A stretch of 34,616 nt of DNA from Opitutia bacterium (GTDB taxonomy: Bacteria > Verrucomicrobiota > Verrucomicrobiae > Opitutales > Opitutaceae): positions 1 to 34,616 of the forward strand of contig CANEVO010000038.1 of the NCBI GenBank assembly GCA_947442255.1. The letters are read 5' to 3'. Positions 15,201-22,922 of the stretch are shown here, in pieces. The position numbers and the translations under genes were made by a program. Position 1 is the first letter of the stretch, and every line of letters starts with the position of its first letter. The notes under the pieces were generated by a model. It was given only the letters and a program-made list of their open reading frames with translations, searched no databases and was not told where the DNA came from.

Positions 15201-16771
15201 GGCGTTCGGGTCACGGGCGGCAATGCTCCGGCCGGACCCTTGCGCCACTGCGCCATGAGCTTCTCCACGAGTTCACCGTTCTTGGGATCCTTCGCGATGT
15301 TAGTGTTCTCCTGAGGATCGTAGAGTTCATCGTAGAGTTCGACCGCTTCCACCTTCGTGTGGTCATCGCGCGCGACCCAGACCGTGAAGCGATAGCGCTC
15401 GGTGCGCATCGAGTAGCCCATGAGCTGGCCCGCGCCGGTCCGGCCGGCGTTTCGCGGATACTGGCTGAATGCCGCCTGCTTCCACGGTTGCGAGGGATTG
15501 GCGAGCAGCGGCTTGAAGCTCACGCCCTCGAGATGCTTCGGCAGCGGCAGCCCGGCGAGATCGGCGAGCGTCGGATAGATGTCGACGAACTCGACGAAGG
15601 AATTGGAACGCGCGCCTGCGGTTTTCAGGCCGGGCACGGAGAGGAGCAGCGGGGCGTTGGTGTCGTTCTCGGAGTTGCTGTGTTTGCACCAGGCATCGTG
15701 CTCGCCGAGTTTCCAGCCGTGGTCGCCCCACAGGACCACGATCGTGTTCTTGCGGAGATCAAGGCGGTCGAGTTCGTCGAGCACCTTGCCGACCTGGGCG
15801 TCCATGTAACTGATCGCGGCATAATAGCCGTGCTTCAATTGCCGCGCGAGATCGTCGGGGATCGAGGTCGTCGGGATGCCATAGTAGTTCCTCAGCTCGC
15901 CACCGGGGAGAATCGCGTAATCAGGCGCGTCCTTCGGCCGGAACTTGTTCGGCGCGAGTTCGATCTTCGCCGGATCGTAGAGGTCCCAATACCTCTTCGG
16001 GGAAATGAACGGCAGGTGCGGCTTGGAAAAGCCGACCGCGAGAAAGAACGGTTCCGTCTTCTTGCTGATGTTCTGCAGGGTGGTGACCGCGAGTTCGGCG
16101 GTCTTGCCATCGGTGTAGAAATTATCCGGCACGTCCGCGCTTTCGAAGGCGGGACCGCGGGAGTTGACGCCACCGGCCGTGGTTTCATCAAACGAACCCG
16201 GGGCGGATTTCTTCGCCGCCTTGGCGGTGGCTTTCTTTTTGCCCTTGGCCTTCGGGTTGGGCGACTTGTCGTCGTCGGGATCGACGATGAAGCGGTTGTC
16301 GAGGGCGACGTTTTCCGGCAGCGCGTATTTGGGTGCCTTCGGCGTGCCCCACGGCACCGACCAGCTCGGCGCGTCGTCAAAGTTGCCGTGAAAAATCTTC
16401 CCCATGCCCTGCACAAAGTAGCCGTTGTTCTTGAAGTGCTGGCCGAGCGTGACGACGTCGGGCAACGCCGTGCGGAAGTGCGTGACGAGATCCCACACCT
16501 TGGTCGTGTCGGGCCGCGCGCCGGTCATGATGCTCGTGCGGGTCGGCGAGCAGACGGCCTGCTGGCAATACGCGCGGTTAAACGTAATGCCCGACTTCGC
16601 GAGCCGATCGAGATTCGGGCTCTTGATGTAGTCCTTGCCGTAGGCGCCGAATTCGGGCCGCAGGTCGTCGACGGCGATGAAAACAATATTGGGCCGCTGC
16701 GGCGCGGGCTCGGCCGCGCGCGCGAAGGTCACGGCGGACAGACCGAGGAGTAAACGGAGGGAGAATTTCAT
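15197..16771 (-). CDS. Secreted type I sulfatase (iduronate-2-sulfatase-like)
   Basis: 524 aa. Signal peptide 1-20 (LLLGLSAVTFARAA). RPNIVFIAVDDLRPEFGAYG carries the metal-binding Asp35-Asp36. CSPTR at 74-78 is the C-x-P-x-R motif whose Cys74 is converted to formylglycine. FFLAVGFSKPHLPF, then VVLWGDHGWKLGEHDAWCKH, supply further active-site residues and are typical of the iduronate-2-sulfatase-like subfamily. It should hydrolyse a sulfate ester in the periplasm or outside. Residues 169-191 form a Lys/Ala-rich insertion (PKAKGKKKATAKAAKK), probably a surface loop. It lies 25 nt after the preceding sulfatase and overlaps the next. No maturase is encoded nearby. Confidence 0.93.
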   Translation of the reverse strand: MKFSLRLLLGLSAVTFARAAEPAPQRPNIVFIAVDDLRPEFGAYGKDYIKSPNLDRLAKSGITFNRAYCQQAVCSPTRTSIMTGARPDTTKVWDLVTHFRTALPDVVTLGQHFKNNGYFVQGMGKIFHGNFDDAPSWSVPWGTPKAPKYALPENVALDNRFIVDPDDDKSPNPKAKGKKKATAKAAKKSAPGSFDETTAGGVNSRGPAFESADVPDNFYTDGKTAELAVTTLQNISKKTEPFFLAVGFSKPHLPFISPKRYWDLYDPAKIELAPNKFRPKDAPDYAILPGGELRNYYGIPTTSIPDDLARQLKHGYYAAISYMDAQVGKVLDELDRLDLRKNTIVVLWGDHGWKLGEHDAWCKHSNSENDTNAPLLLSVPGLKTAGARSNSFVEFVDIYPTLADLAGLPLPKHLEGVSFKPLLANPSQPWKQAAFSQYPRNAGRTGAGQLMGYSMRTERYRFTVWVARDDHTKVEAVELYDELYDPQENTNIAKDPKNGELVEKLMAQWRKGPAGALPPVTRTP

Positions 16772-16796
16772 GCGGAGTGGTGGACGGATTTTGGCG

Positions 16797-18530
16797 TTAA
16801 AGTTTCTTTATCACGTTGGCCGGCGGAGTGCGCGGGGCGGCAGCTTGGATGACCGACCAAGGCTGCACGCCGACGCGTTTGGCCCACGCCCCCCACTGCG
16901 CGCCTAGCTGCTTCGCGCGATTGGGCTGCGCGGCGGCGAGGTCGTGCTGCTCGGTGCGGTCGGCCTCGAGGTCGTAGAGTCTCCAGTCACCGGGATGTTT
17001 GCTCACGAGCTTCCACTGACCGTCGCGCACGGCGCGGTTGCCCTCGTGCTCCCAAAAGATCGGCTGCGCGCGCACGAGGGAATTTCCGGCAAACGTCGGA
17101 CGCAGGCTGACGCCTTCCAACGGATGGATCGTCTCGCCGTTGAACTGGCTCGGATAGTTCGCGCCCGCGAGATCGACACAGGTGGCCATGAGATCGATCA
17201 GGTGGCTGGGCTGCGACTCAAGCTGGCCGTGGCGCGGCGCGGCGATGCCCTTCGGCCAGTGCACGATAAGAGGCGTGGAGATGCCGCCCTCCTCGTTCCA
17301 GTGTTTGAATTCGCGGAAGGGCGTGTTGCTGACGTTGGCCCAGCCGCGGCCATACGCGATAAACGTGTCGGCGGCCCCCGGCATGACACCGTAGCCAAAC
17401 CGCACCGGCCAGCCGTCGCGCGTTTGCGTCGGCTGGTTGCCGTAGTGCGCCACATCCTTGTCGAGGGCAGGCAGCGTGGGACGATCGGCGCGCGGCTGGA
17501 ATTCGCCCGCGCGACCGTTGAGCTCGGCGCAGCCGCCGTTATCCTGCATGAAACAGATGAGCGTGTTCTCAAGCTGCCCTTGAGCCTTCAGCTCCGCGAC
17601 GATACGGCCGATGCCCTGATCCAGTTCATCGATCATTGCGGCATAAACTTCCATGCAGCGCGCCTCGAAAGCCTTGTCCTTCACCTGGGCCCAATCCTCC
17701 GCAGGCGGTGGCAGTCCCCATGAGGCCTGCACGACGCCCAGTTTCTTCTGCTTTTCCCAGCGCGCCGCGGCGATCGGGCCGTAACCGGAATCGTAGCGGC
17801 CGCGATATTTCGCGATGTCGCGCTCGCGCGCGTGCATCGGCCAGTGCGCGGCGGTAAACGCCACGTAAGCGAAGAACGGCTGCGCCGCGTGATCGCGCAC
17901 GTGCTCGCGGATGAAGCGGGTCGTCTGGTCGGCAATCGCGTCCGTGTAATGGTAGTCCGCCGGATGGTATTCGGGATCGTTGGCGATCGTGATCTCGCGG
18001 TTGTCGCGAATCAGCGAATGCGGATCCCAGAAGCTCCCCGATCCGTTGATCGTGCCGTAGTAGCGATCGAAGCCGCGCTGGAGGGGCCAGTTGTGCTTGT
18101 CGGCCAGCGCCGCGACGGTCTTGCCGGCAGTGACGTGCCACTTGCCGATCGCGTAGGAGCGATAGCCGGCGGGCTTGAGCGCCTCGGCAATGGTCAGGCT
18201 GCGGCGATTGAGATCGCCGCGATAGGCATCGAAGCCGCGATCCTCGACCATGTGACCGATGCCGGTTTGATGGGCGTAGAGGCCCGTGAGCAGCGACGCA
18301 CGCGACGGGCAGCAGCGGGCGTTGTTGTAGAACTGCGTGAACCGCACCCCCGAGGCCGCGAGCGCGTCGAGGTTGGGCGTGGCGATCTCGCCGCCGTAGC
18401 AGCCGAGGTCAGAGTAGCCCATGTCGTCCGAGAGGATGACGATGATGTTGGGCCGCGCCGGCGGCGTGACGGCGAAAACATTCGCCCCGGCGAACAGGAG
18501 GGCGGCGGCGAGAAGTCGGCGGAGTTTCAT
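16797..18530 (-). CDS. Secreted arylsulfatase-type sulfatase
   Basis: 577 aa from the ATG before MKLRRLLAAALLFAGANVFA, a clear signal peptide; the frame is open further upstream only through the tail of the previous gene. PNIIVILSDDMGYSDLGCYG holds the metal-binding aspartates. CCPSR at 73-77 is the formylglycine motif (Cys73), followed by ASLLTGLYAHQTGIGHM. IGKWHV (near 125-130) and CFMQDNGGCAEL are further family blocks. It belongs to the arylsulfatase group with FYNNARCCPSR, distinct from the downstream iduronate-sulfatase-like protein. It lies 44 nt after the SnoaL-like gene. Substrate unknown. Confidence 0.93.
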   Translation of the reverse strand: MKLRRLLAAALLFAGANVFAVTPPARPNIIVILSDDMGYSDLGCYGGEIATPNLDALAASGVRFTQFYNNARCCPSRASLLTGLYAHQTGIGHMVEDRGFDAYRGDLNRRSLTIAEALKPAGYRSYAIGKWHVTAGKTVAALADKHNWPLQRGFDRYYGTINGSGSFWDPHSLIRDNREITIANDPEYHPADYHYTDAIADQTTRFIREHVRDHAAQPFFAYVAFTAAHWPMHARERDIAKYRGRYDSGYGPIAAARWEKQKKLGVVQASWGLPPPAEDWAQVKDKAFEARCMEVYAAMIDELDQGIGRIVAELKAQGQLENTLICFMQDNGGCAELNGRAGEFQPRADRPTLPALDKDVAHYGNQPTQTRDGWPVRFGYGVMPGAADTFIAYGRGWANVSNTPFREFKHWNEEGGISTPLIVHWPKGIAAPRHGQLESQPSHLIDLMATCVDLAGANYPSQFNGETIHPLEGVSLRPTFAGNSLVRAQPIFWEHEGNRAVRDGQWKLVSKHPGDWRLYDLEADRTEQHDLAAAQPNRAKQLGAQWGAWAKRVGVQPWSVIQAAAPRTPPANVIKKL

Positions 18531-18574
18531 CGGGGCGGAAATATTTTTGTGAAGCGCAACGCGGTCGATTGATC

Positions 18575-19036
18575 TCACTTCTTGGCCGGCTCGGCCGGCA
18601 GATTCTTGGCGGCCTGCCACGCGAGGAAACGCCAGCGGCCGTGCTCTTCGCGCCACACGGCGAGGAAGTTCACGTCGTTCTGGGTTTTCCCTTTCGAAGC
18701 CGTAGAGTGGATGACGACGCGTCCGGTCATCAGCATCACGCCGGGGCCCGCCCGTCGAAACTCCCGCGTTTGATAATCAAATTTCTCGTATTTGGCGGTG
18801 CGCTTGATGATGCCGTCGACGTGCTCCGCCTTGTTGTCCGTCTTTCCGCTGGAGTGCGTGTAGTGGAGATCGTCGGAGTATATGGCTTCGAGGCGCGCGC
18901 GATCGCCGGCCATGGTGGCGGCGACGCGTTCGTCATCGGCTGCTCGCACCGCCGCAACGAGTGCATCGTCTGCCGCTTGGAGGCCCGGCCCGATGAGACT
19001 TAACGCCACGACCAGGGCGGAAAAGAAATATTTCAC
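18575..19036 (-). CDS. Secreted SnoaL/DUF4440-like (NTF2-fold) protein
   Basis: 153 aa from a GTG at 19036. That start is preferred because it begins a signal peptide (VKYFFSALVVALSLIGPGLQA); no ATG is suitably placed. The body reads as an NTF2-like fold: AAVRAADDERVAATMAGDRA, LEAIYSDDLHYTHSSGK, then MLMTGRVVIHSTASKG and a final FLAVWREEHGRWRFLAWQ. DUF4440/SnoaL-like proteins are small binding or isomerase-type domains with no single function. Its place inside a sulfatase operon suggests a periplasmic helper that binds the substrate or product (inference). Gaps of 34 and 44 nt join it to the two sulfatases. Confidence 0.75.
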   Translation of the reverse strand: MKYFFSALVVALSLIGPGLQAADDALVAAVRAADDERVAATMAGDRARLEAIYSDDLHYTHSSGKTDNKAEHVDGIIKRTAKYEKFDYQTREFRRAGPGVMLMTGRVVIHSTASKGKTQNDVNFLAVWREEHGRWRFLAWQAAKNLPAEPAKK

Positions 19037-19070
19037 GGGTGGATGAGCGCGCAACCGCCGAGGGGAAACG

Positions 19071-20387
19071 CTATTTCTTTTTCTTCTTGGCCTGTTTCTC
19101 CGCGTTCTTGGCGTGGCGGCCGGAGCCGTCGCCTTGATCGAGGATGCCGCCGGCAGGGTTGAGTTGCGCGAGGGCGGCGGCGAGGCGAGTACGGGCGGCG
19201 ACGGCGGCGGGATTCGTGGAGTTGGCTGGGACGAGCTTCTCTTCCCAAGGCGCACCGCTCATGTCGTAGAGTTCGCCGGCTTGGTTGAGTTTCCAGCCGG
19301 TGGAGCGGACATACCACATGCGTGCGAGCTGGATGAAGGCCCAGTCGCGCGGCTGGCCTTTTTCTCCGCGGAACTGCGCGGCCATGCTGCGGCCGTCGAT
19401 GATGGTTTTTTCGGGGAGCTTGGCGCCGGCGAATTCGGCAAAGGTCGGGAAAAAGTCGGTCGAGTCCATCATGTCCGTGCAGATCTTGGCGACCGGCGTA
19501 TTACCGGGCCAGTTGACAATCATCGGGACGAGGGCGCCGCCTTCGAGCATGTCGCCCTTGGCGCCGGAGAGGCGGCGGCCGTTGACGGTGGCGCGGTCGG
19601 AGAAGTTGCCACCGGTGCCGTTGTCGCCAAGGAAGACGATCAGGGTTTTCTCCCGAAGTTTTAGGCGGTCGAGCTCGGCGACGAGCTGGCCAACGAGTTT
19701 GTCCATGTAGGCCATGTTGTCGGCGTAGAGGTCCTTGCTGTCGGGCGCGCTGTCCGGCGTGGGCAGGATCTCCGCGTGGATATGCGACATCGAGTAGTAG
19801 AGGTAGAACGGCTTGTCGCGGTTGCGCGTGATGAAATCCACGGCGTGGCGGTGCATCACGTCGGGCAGATATTCCTTGTCGCGCAGCGGGACGGATTTGC
19901 CGTTCACGGTGTAGTTCTTGCCCTTGTCTTGCGTGTTCCAATAGACGCCGCTGCCTTGGAATTTCAGATGCTCATCGAAGCCGAATTCCGCGGGCCCGAG
20001 CGGGAGTTGGCCCCATTTGCCAATCATCGACGTGGCGTAGCCGGCGGGTTTGAGAATTTTGGGCAGGAAGGTCTCGACTGATGGCTTCATCTCGCCGGTG
20101 GCATCCTGGTTTGTGGCGCCAGTGCGGAAAGCGTAGCGCCCGGAGAGGATCGCGGCGCGTGAGGGACCGCACAGCGGGACGGTGTAGGCGTTGGTGTAAC
20201 GCATGCCGCCGCGCGCAAGCGCATCGATGTTGGGCGTCTTGACGGTCTGGTCGGCGCCGTAGCATCCGATGTTTCCAATGCCCAGATCGTCGGCGAGGAT
20301 GAAGACGATGTTGGGCTTGTCGGCCGCGAGGGCGGCAGGGGCGGCGAGCAGGCAACTCAGCGCGAGGCAGAGGAGGCGTGATTTCAT
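19071..20387 (-). CDS. Secreted type I sulfatase
   Basis: 438 aa from the ATG at 20387, before a signal peptide (LLCLALSCLLAAPAALAA). KPNIVFILADDLGIGNIGCY carries the metal-binding aspartates. CGPSR at 73-77 is the formylglycine motif (Cys73), followed by AAILSGRYAFRTG. IGKWGQLPLGP and FLGDNGTGGNF complete the core. It is shorter than the other two sulfatases and of another subfamily. The last residues are QAKKKKK, a lysine tail. It begins 46 nt after the upstream TBDR and so links the sulfatase block to the receptors. Confidence 0.92.
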   Translation of the reverse strand: MKSRLLCLALSCLLAAPAALAADKPNIVFILADDLGIGNIGCYGADQTVKTPNIDALARGGMRYTNAYTVPLCGPSRAAILSGRYAFRTGATNQDATGEMKPSVETFLPKILKPAGYATSMIGKWGQLPLGPAEFGFDEHLKFQGSGVYWNTQDKGKNYTVNGKSVPLRDKEYLPDVMHRHAVDFITRNRDKPFYLYYSMSHIHAEILPTPDSAPDSKDLYADNMAYMDKLVGQLVAELDRLKLREKTLIVFLGDNGTGGNFSDRATVNGRRLSGAKGDMLEGGALVPMIVNWPGNTPVAKICTDMMDSTDFFPTFAEFAGAKLPEKTIIDGRSMAAQFRGEKGQPRDWAFIQLARMWYVRSTGWKLNQAGELYDMSGAPWEEKLVPANSTNPAAVAARTRLAAALAQLNPAGGILDQGDGSGRHAKNAEKQAKKKKK

Positions 20388-20433
20388 AGGGGAGCGAGGA
20401 GGATGGCGAGCGGGAGGGCGGCCGACGGGCAGG

Positions 20434-22842
20434 TCAGAATTTCGCGCCCTTGTGGCTAAGGGTGTAGGTGAAGTAGAGCGCGCGCTTTTCACCGGGAAAT
20501 CTCGAATTGGATCCGCCCGAACCAGCGCGGAGATAATCCGCGTCGAAAATGTTATTCACGTTGGCCGCGAGGCTGTGGCTGTAACTGCCGGTGCTTTTCA
20601 AGGCGTAGCGGAGGCCGAGGCTCCAGAGGGAGTAGGCGGGGGACTTGAGCTTCCATTGTCCGGTTGAGCTAACCAACGTGCGCACGCCTCTGGAACTCGT
20701 CGTGTATACGTCGCCCGCTTCCGGAGGTGCCAGCGGAGTGGAACCAACAAAGGTCACACCGAAGTTGGCGGAAAAGCCCTTCCAAGCCCCGCGGCCGGGC
20801 GCGTATTTGATGCTCGCGCTCCCGTTATAGGGCGCGACGAACTGAACGGGGCGGCCGACCACCAGGGGATTGGCGGCGCCATAGTCGGTGTAAATCGAAT
20901 GAACGGAGCCGTAGCTCACGAGCGCGGAAAAGTCGTCGGTCATGTTCCAGCTCGCATCAATCTCGTAGCCGCGGACGAGCTGGTCGCCGTCCCGCCGCGA
21001 TTCTTCGACGAAGGAGCCGGAGCCGGCGGGGGTTTCCACCAAGTCCCGAACCGTGACGTTGTGGCGGTTGATGTAGAAACCGCTTAGCGTGTAGGTGAGG
21101 CGGTTCCCGAGCAGCGAGCCCTTGAAGCCGTAGTCCCAGCCGTCCGAGACTTCCGGCTTGTAGGACGGATTGGCGATCTCCAGCGGCGTGTCGCCTTGGT
21201 CCATGAAGAAGCTCTCGCTGTAGTTGGCGAAGACGCGAAGTTCACTCTGAATTTTGTAGTTGGCGCCGACGTTGGGTTTGAACTGCGAAGATTTCTTTTC
21301 GATCACGTCGCCGACCTTGTAGCCCGGGATAAAAGGGGTGAAGGCCGTCGCGGCGGTGGTGCGGTCGCGGTGCTGGTGGTGGATCCAATCGTAGCGCGCG
21401 CCGGTGTAGGCGAGCAACCGCCCCTGCATCAGGGAGGTTTGCTGACGGAGGAGGCTGCCGAGCACGCGGGTTTGAAATTTGTTGTTCCGGGTGAAGGGCG
21501 CATTGGGCGCGTCCCAATACCATTTCGGGAAATAGGCGATGGGCGCCACGGGATTGTAGTTCGCGTCGAGCGTGACGCGGCGGAGGGTGGCGTTCCAGGC
21601 CGCCAGGTCGGCCGCGCCGCCGTAGGGCTGCTGCGGATTCCAATTGTAGAAATCGTTAAAGTCGAAGGTGAGCAGCGTGCGATGTTCGAGCTTGCCGCTG
21701 TGGGTGAAGTAGTGGGCCAGGAGGTCGGCTTGCAGGCCGCCACCGTCCTGGAAGATACGGCCGCGCTGGGGATTGGCGCCGCGTAATGAAGAGGGAGCGG
21801 CGGCGACGGCGGGGTTGAGGTTGATGGTGGCCCAACCGTTGTTGATGTTATAGTCCCACCGCCGGCCCCGGAAGTAGTTGCCGGACACCCGGAGATTGAA
21901 CACCGGACTGAGGGTCCTGTCGTAGTAGGCGGTGAACGAGTCATTGCCCCGGTTGAGCTCGCTGTTCGGTCCGTTGGCGTTGTATTTGGCCAGATTGGTG
22001 GCGTAACCGATCGCCACATCGTCTGCGGTCGAGGCCGTGCCCTTCTGGTCTACGATCAAGGGAGCGGGAGACAGCGGAGCGTGGCGGAGTTGGAAAAAGT
22101 GTTCGGCGGACAGAAAGAGTTTTGAACCGTCGGCAAACACGTGGTTCAGGCCCAAGTAGTATTCCTGATTTCGGTTGCGGGCGTAATCCATGTCGAATTC
22201 CCGCTGAAAGTGGCTGCCCGTCAGGATGAAACTGGTCTTGCCGAGCTTGCTGGCCAGCAGCGGACCGGTGGCCTCCAGGGTCACCCGCTGCGTGCCGTAG
22301 TCGCCATAGTTGAACGCGAGCTTCTGGCTGGCTTCCGCCTTGGGCTGCTTGGAAATCATGTTGACCATGCCGCCGGGAGAGGTCCGGCCGTAGATGGCGG
22401 CACTGGAGCCCTTGATGATCTCAATGCGGTCGATGTTGCTCGAGCCGTAACGACCGAGGCGCATGAACCCGTCGCGGAGTTGATACGACGCCGCAAAGCC
22501 GCGCAGGAAGAAATTTCCACCGATATCGAGGCCGGTAAAGCCACTGACGTGGGTCAGGTTGTCATTCAGCTCCAAGAGGGCGAAGTCTTCGAGAAACTCA
22601 CTCGTCATCACGTTGACTGAATAGGGGAGATCGACGATCGGGGTCTTCACTCGGCTGCCGGTTATCGTTTCCGAGGCAACGTAGCCGCGCACCGATCCTT
22701 CCGTGACCTCAAACGGCGAAAGTTCGACAGTTTCGGAAGTGACGGGACGCGGCGCGGGAGCCTGAGCGCGCAGCAGCGCGGCAAAAGCCAGCCACGCGAG
22801 GACCGCGATCGGGGAGGAGATTTGGAGCAACTTGGCTTTCAT
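20434..22842 (-). CDS. TonB-dependent receptor (802 aa)
   Basis: Signal peptide 1-27 (IAVLAWLAFAALLRAQA). LSPFEV at 41-46 is the likely TonB box. The plug follows with VDLPYSVNVMTSEFLEDF, then IEIIKGSSAAIYGRTSPGGM, a typical siderophore/glycan receptor plug end. The beta-barrel ends in KGAKF, with the terminal phenylalanine expected of outer-membrane proteins. Plug and barrel look like the FhuA/FpvA-related receptors that Opitutaceae have multiplied, but the sulfatase neighbours argue for a sulfated organic cargo rather than iron. It lies 80 nt after the upstream TBDR and 46 nt before the sulfatase. Confidence 0.92.
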   Translation of the reverse strand: MKAKLLQISSPIAVLAWLAFAALLRAQAPAPRPVTSETVELSPFEVTEGSVRGYVASETITGSRVKTPIVDLPYSVNVMTSEFLEDFALLELNDNLTHVSGFTGLDIGGNFFLRGFAASYQLRDGFMRLGRYGSSNIDRIEIIKGSSAAIYGRTSPGGMVNMISKQPKAEASQKLAFNYGDYGTQRVTLEATGPLLASKLGKTSFILTGSHFQREFDMDYARNRNQEYYLGLNHVFADGSKLFLSAEHFFQLRHAPLSPAPLIVDQKGTASTADDVAIGYATNLAKYNANGPNSELNRGNDSFTAYYDRTLSPVFNLRVSGNYFRGRRWDYNINNGWATINLNPAVAAAPSSLRGANPQRGRIFQDGGGLQADLLAHYFTHSGKLEHRTLLTFDFNDFYNWNPQQPYGGAADLAAWNATLRRVTLDANYNPVAPIAYFPKWYWDAPNAPFTRNNKFQTRVLGSLLRQQTSLMQGRLLAYTGARYDWIHHQHRDRTTAATAFTPFIPGYKVGDVIEKKSSQFKPNVGANYKIQSELRVFANYSESFFMDQGDTPLEIANPSYKPEVSDGWDYGFKGSLLGNRLTYTLSGFYINRHNVTVRDLVETPAGSGSFVEESRRDGDQLVRGYEIDASWNMTDDFSALVSYGSVHSIYTDYGAANPLVVGRPVQFVAPYNGSASIKYAPGRGAWKGFSANFGVTFVGSTPLAPPEAGDVYTTSSRGVRTLVSSTGQWKLKSPAYSLWSLGLRYALKSTGSYSHSLAANVNNIFDADYLRAGSGGSNSRFPGEKRALYFTYTLSHKGAKF

Positions 22843-22922
22843 GGTTAGGTTGTGAGGTGGAATAGAGTCGCGAAGCAGTGTGACGGCGGCGCGCTCGTCG
22901 ATTTCTGGCGCGCACGGCCGGA

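Noticed and set aside
15359..16753. Long plus-strand open frame (464 codons)
   Set aside because: It lies opposite the iduronate-sulfatase-like gene and shows only Arg/Val/Gly-rich sequence typical of antisense frames in GC-rich DNA.
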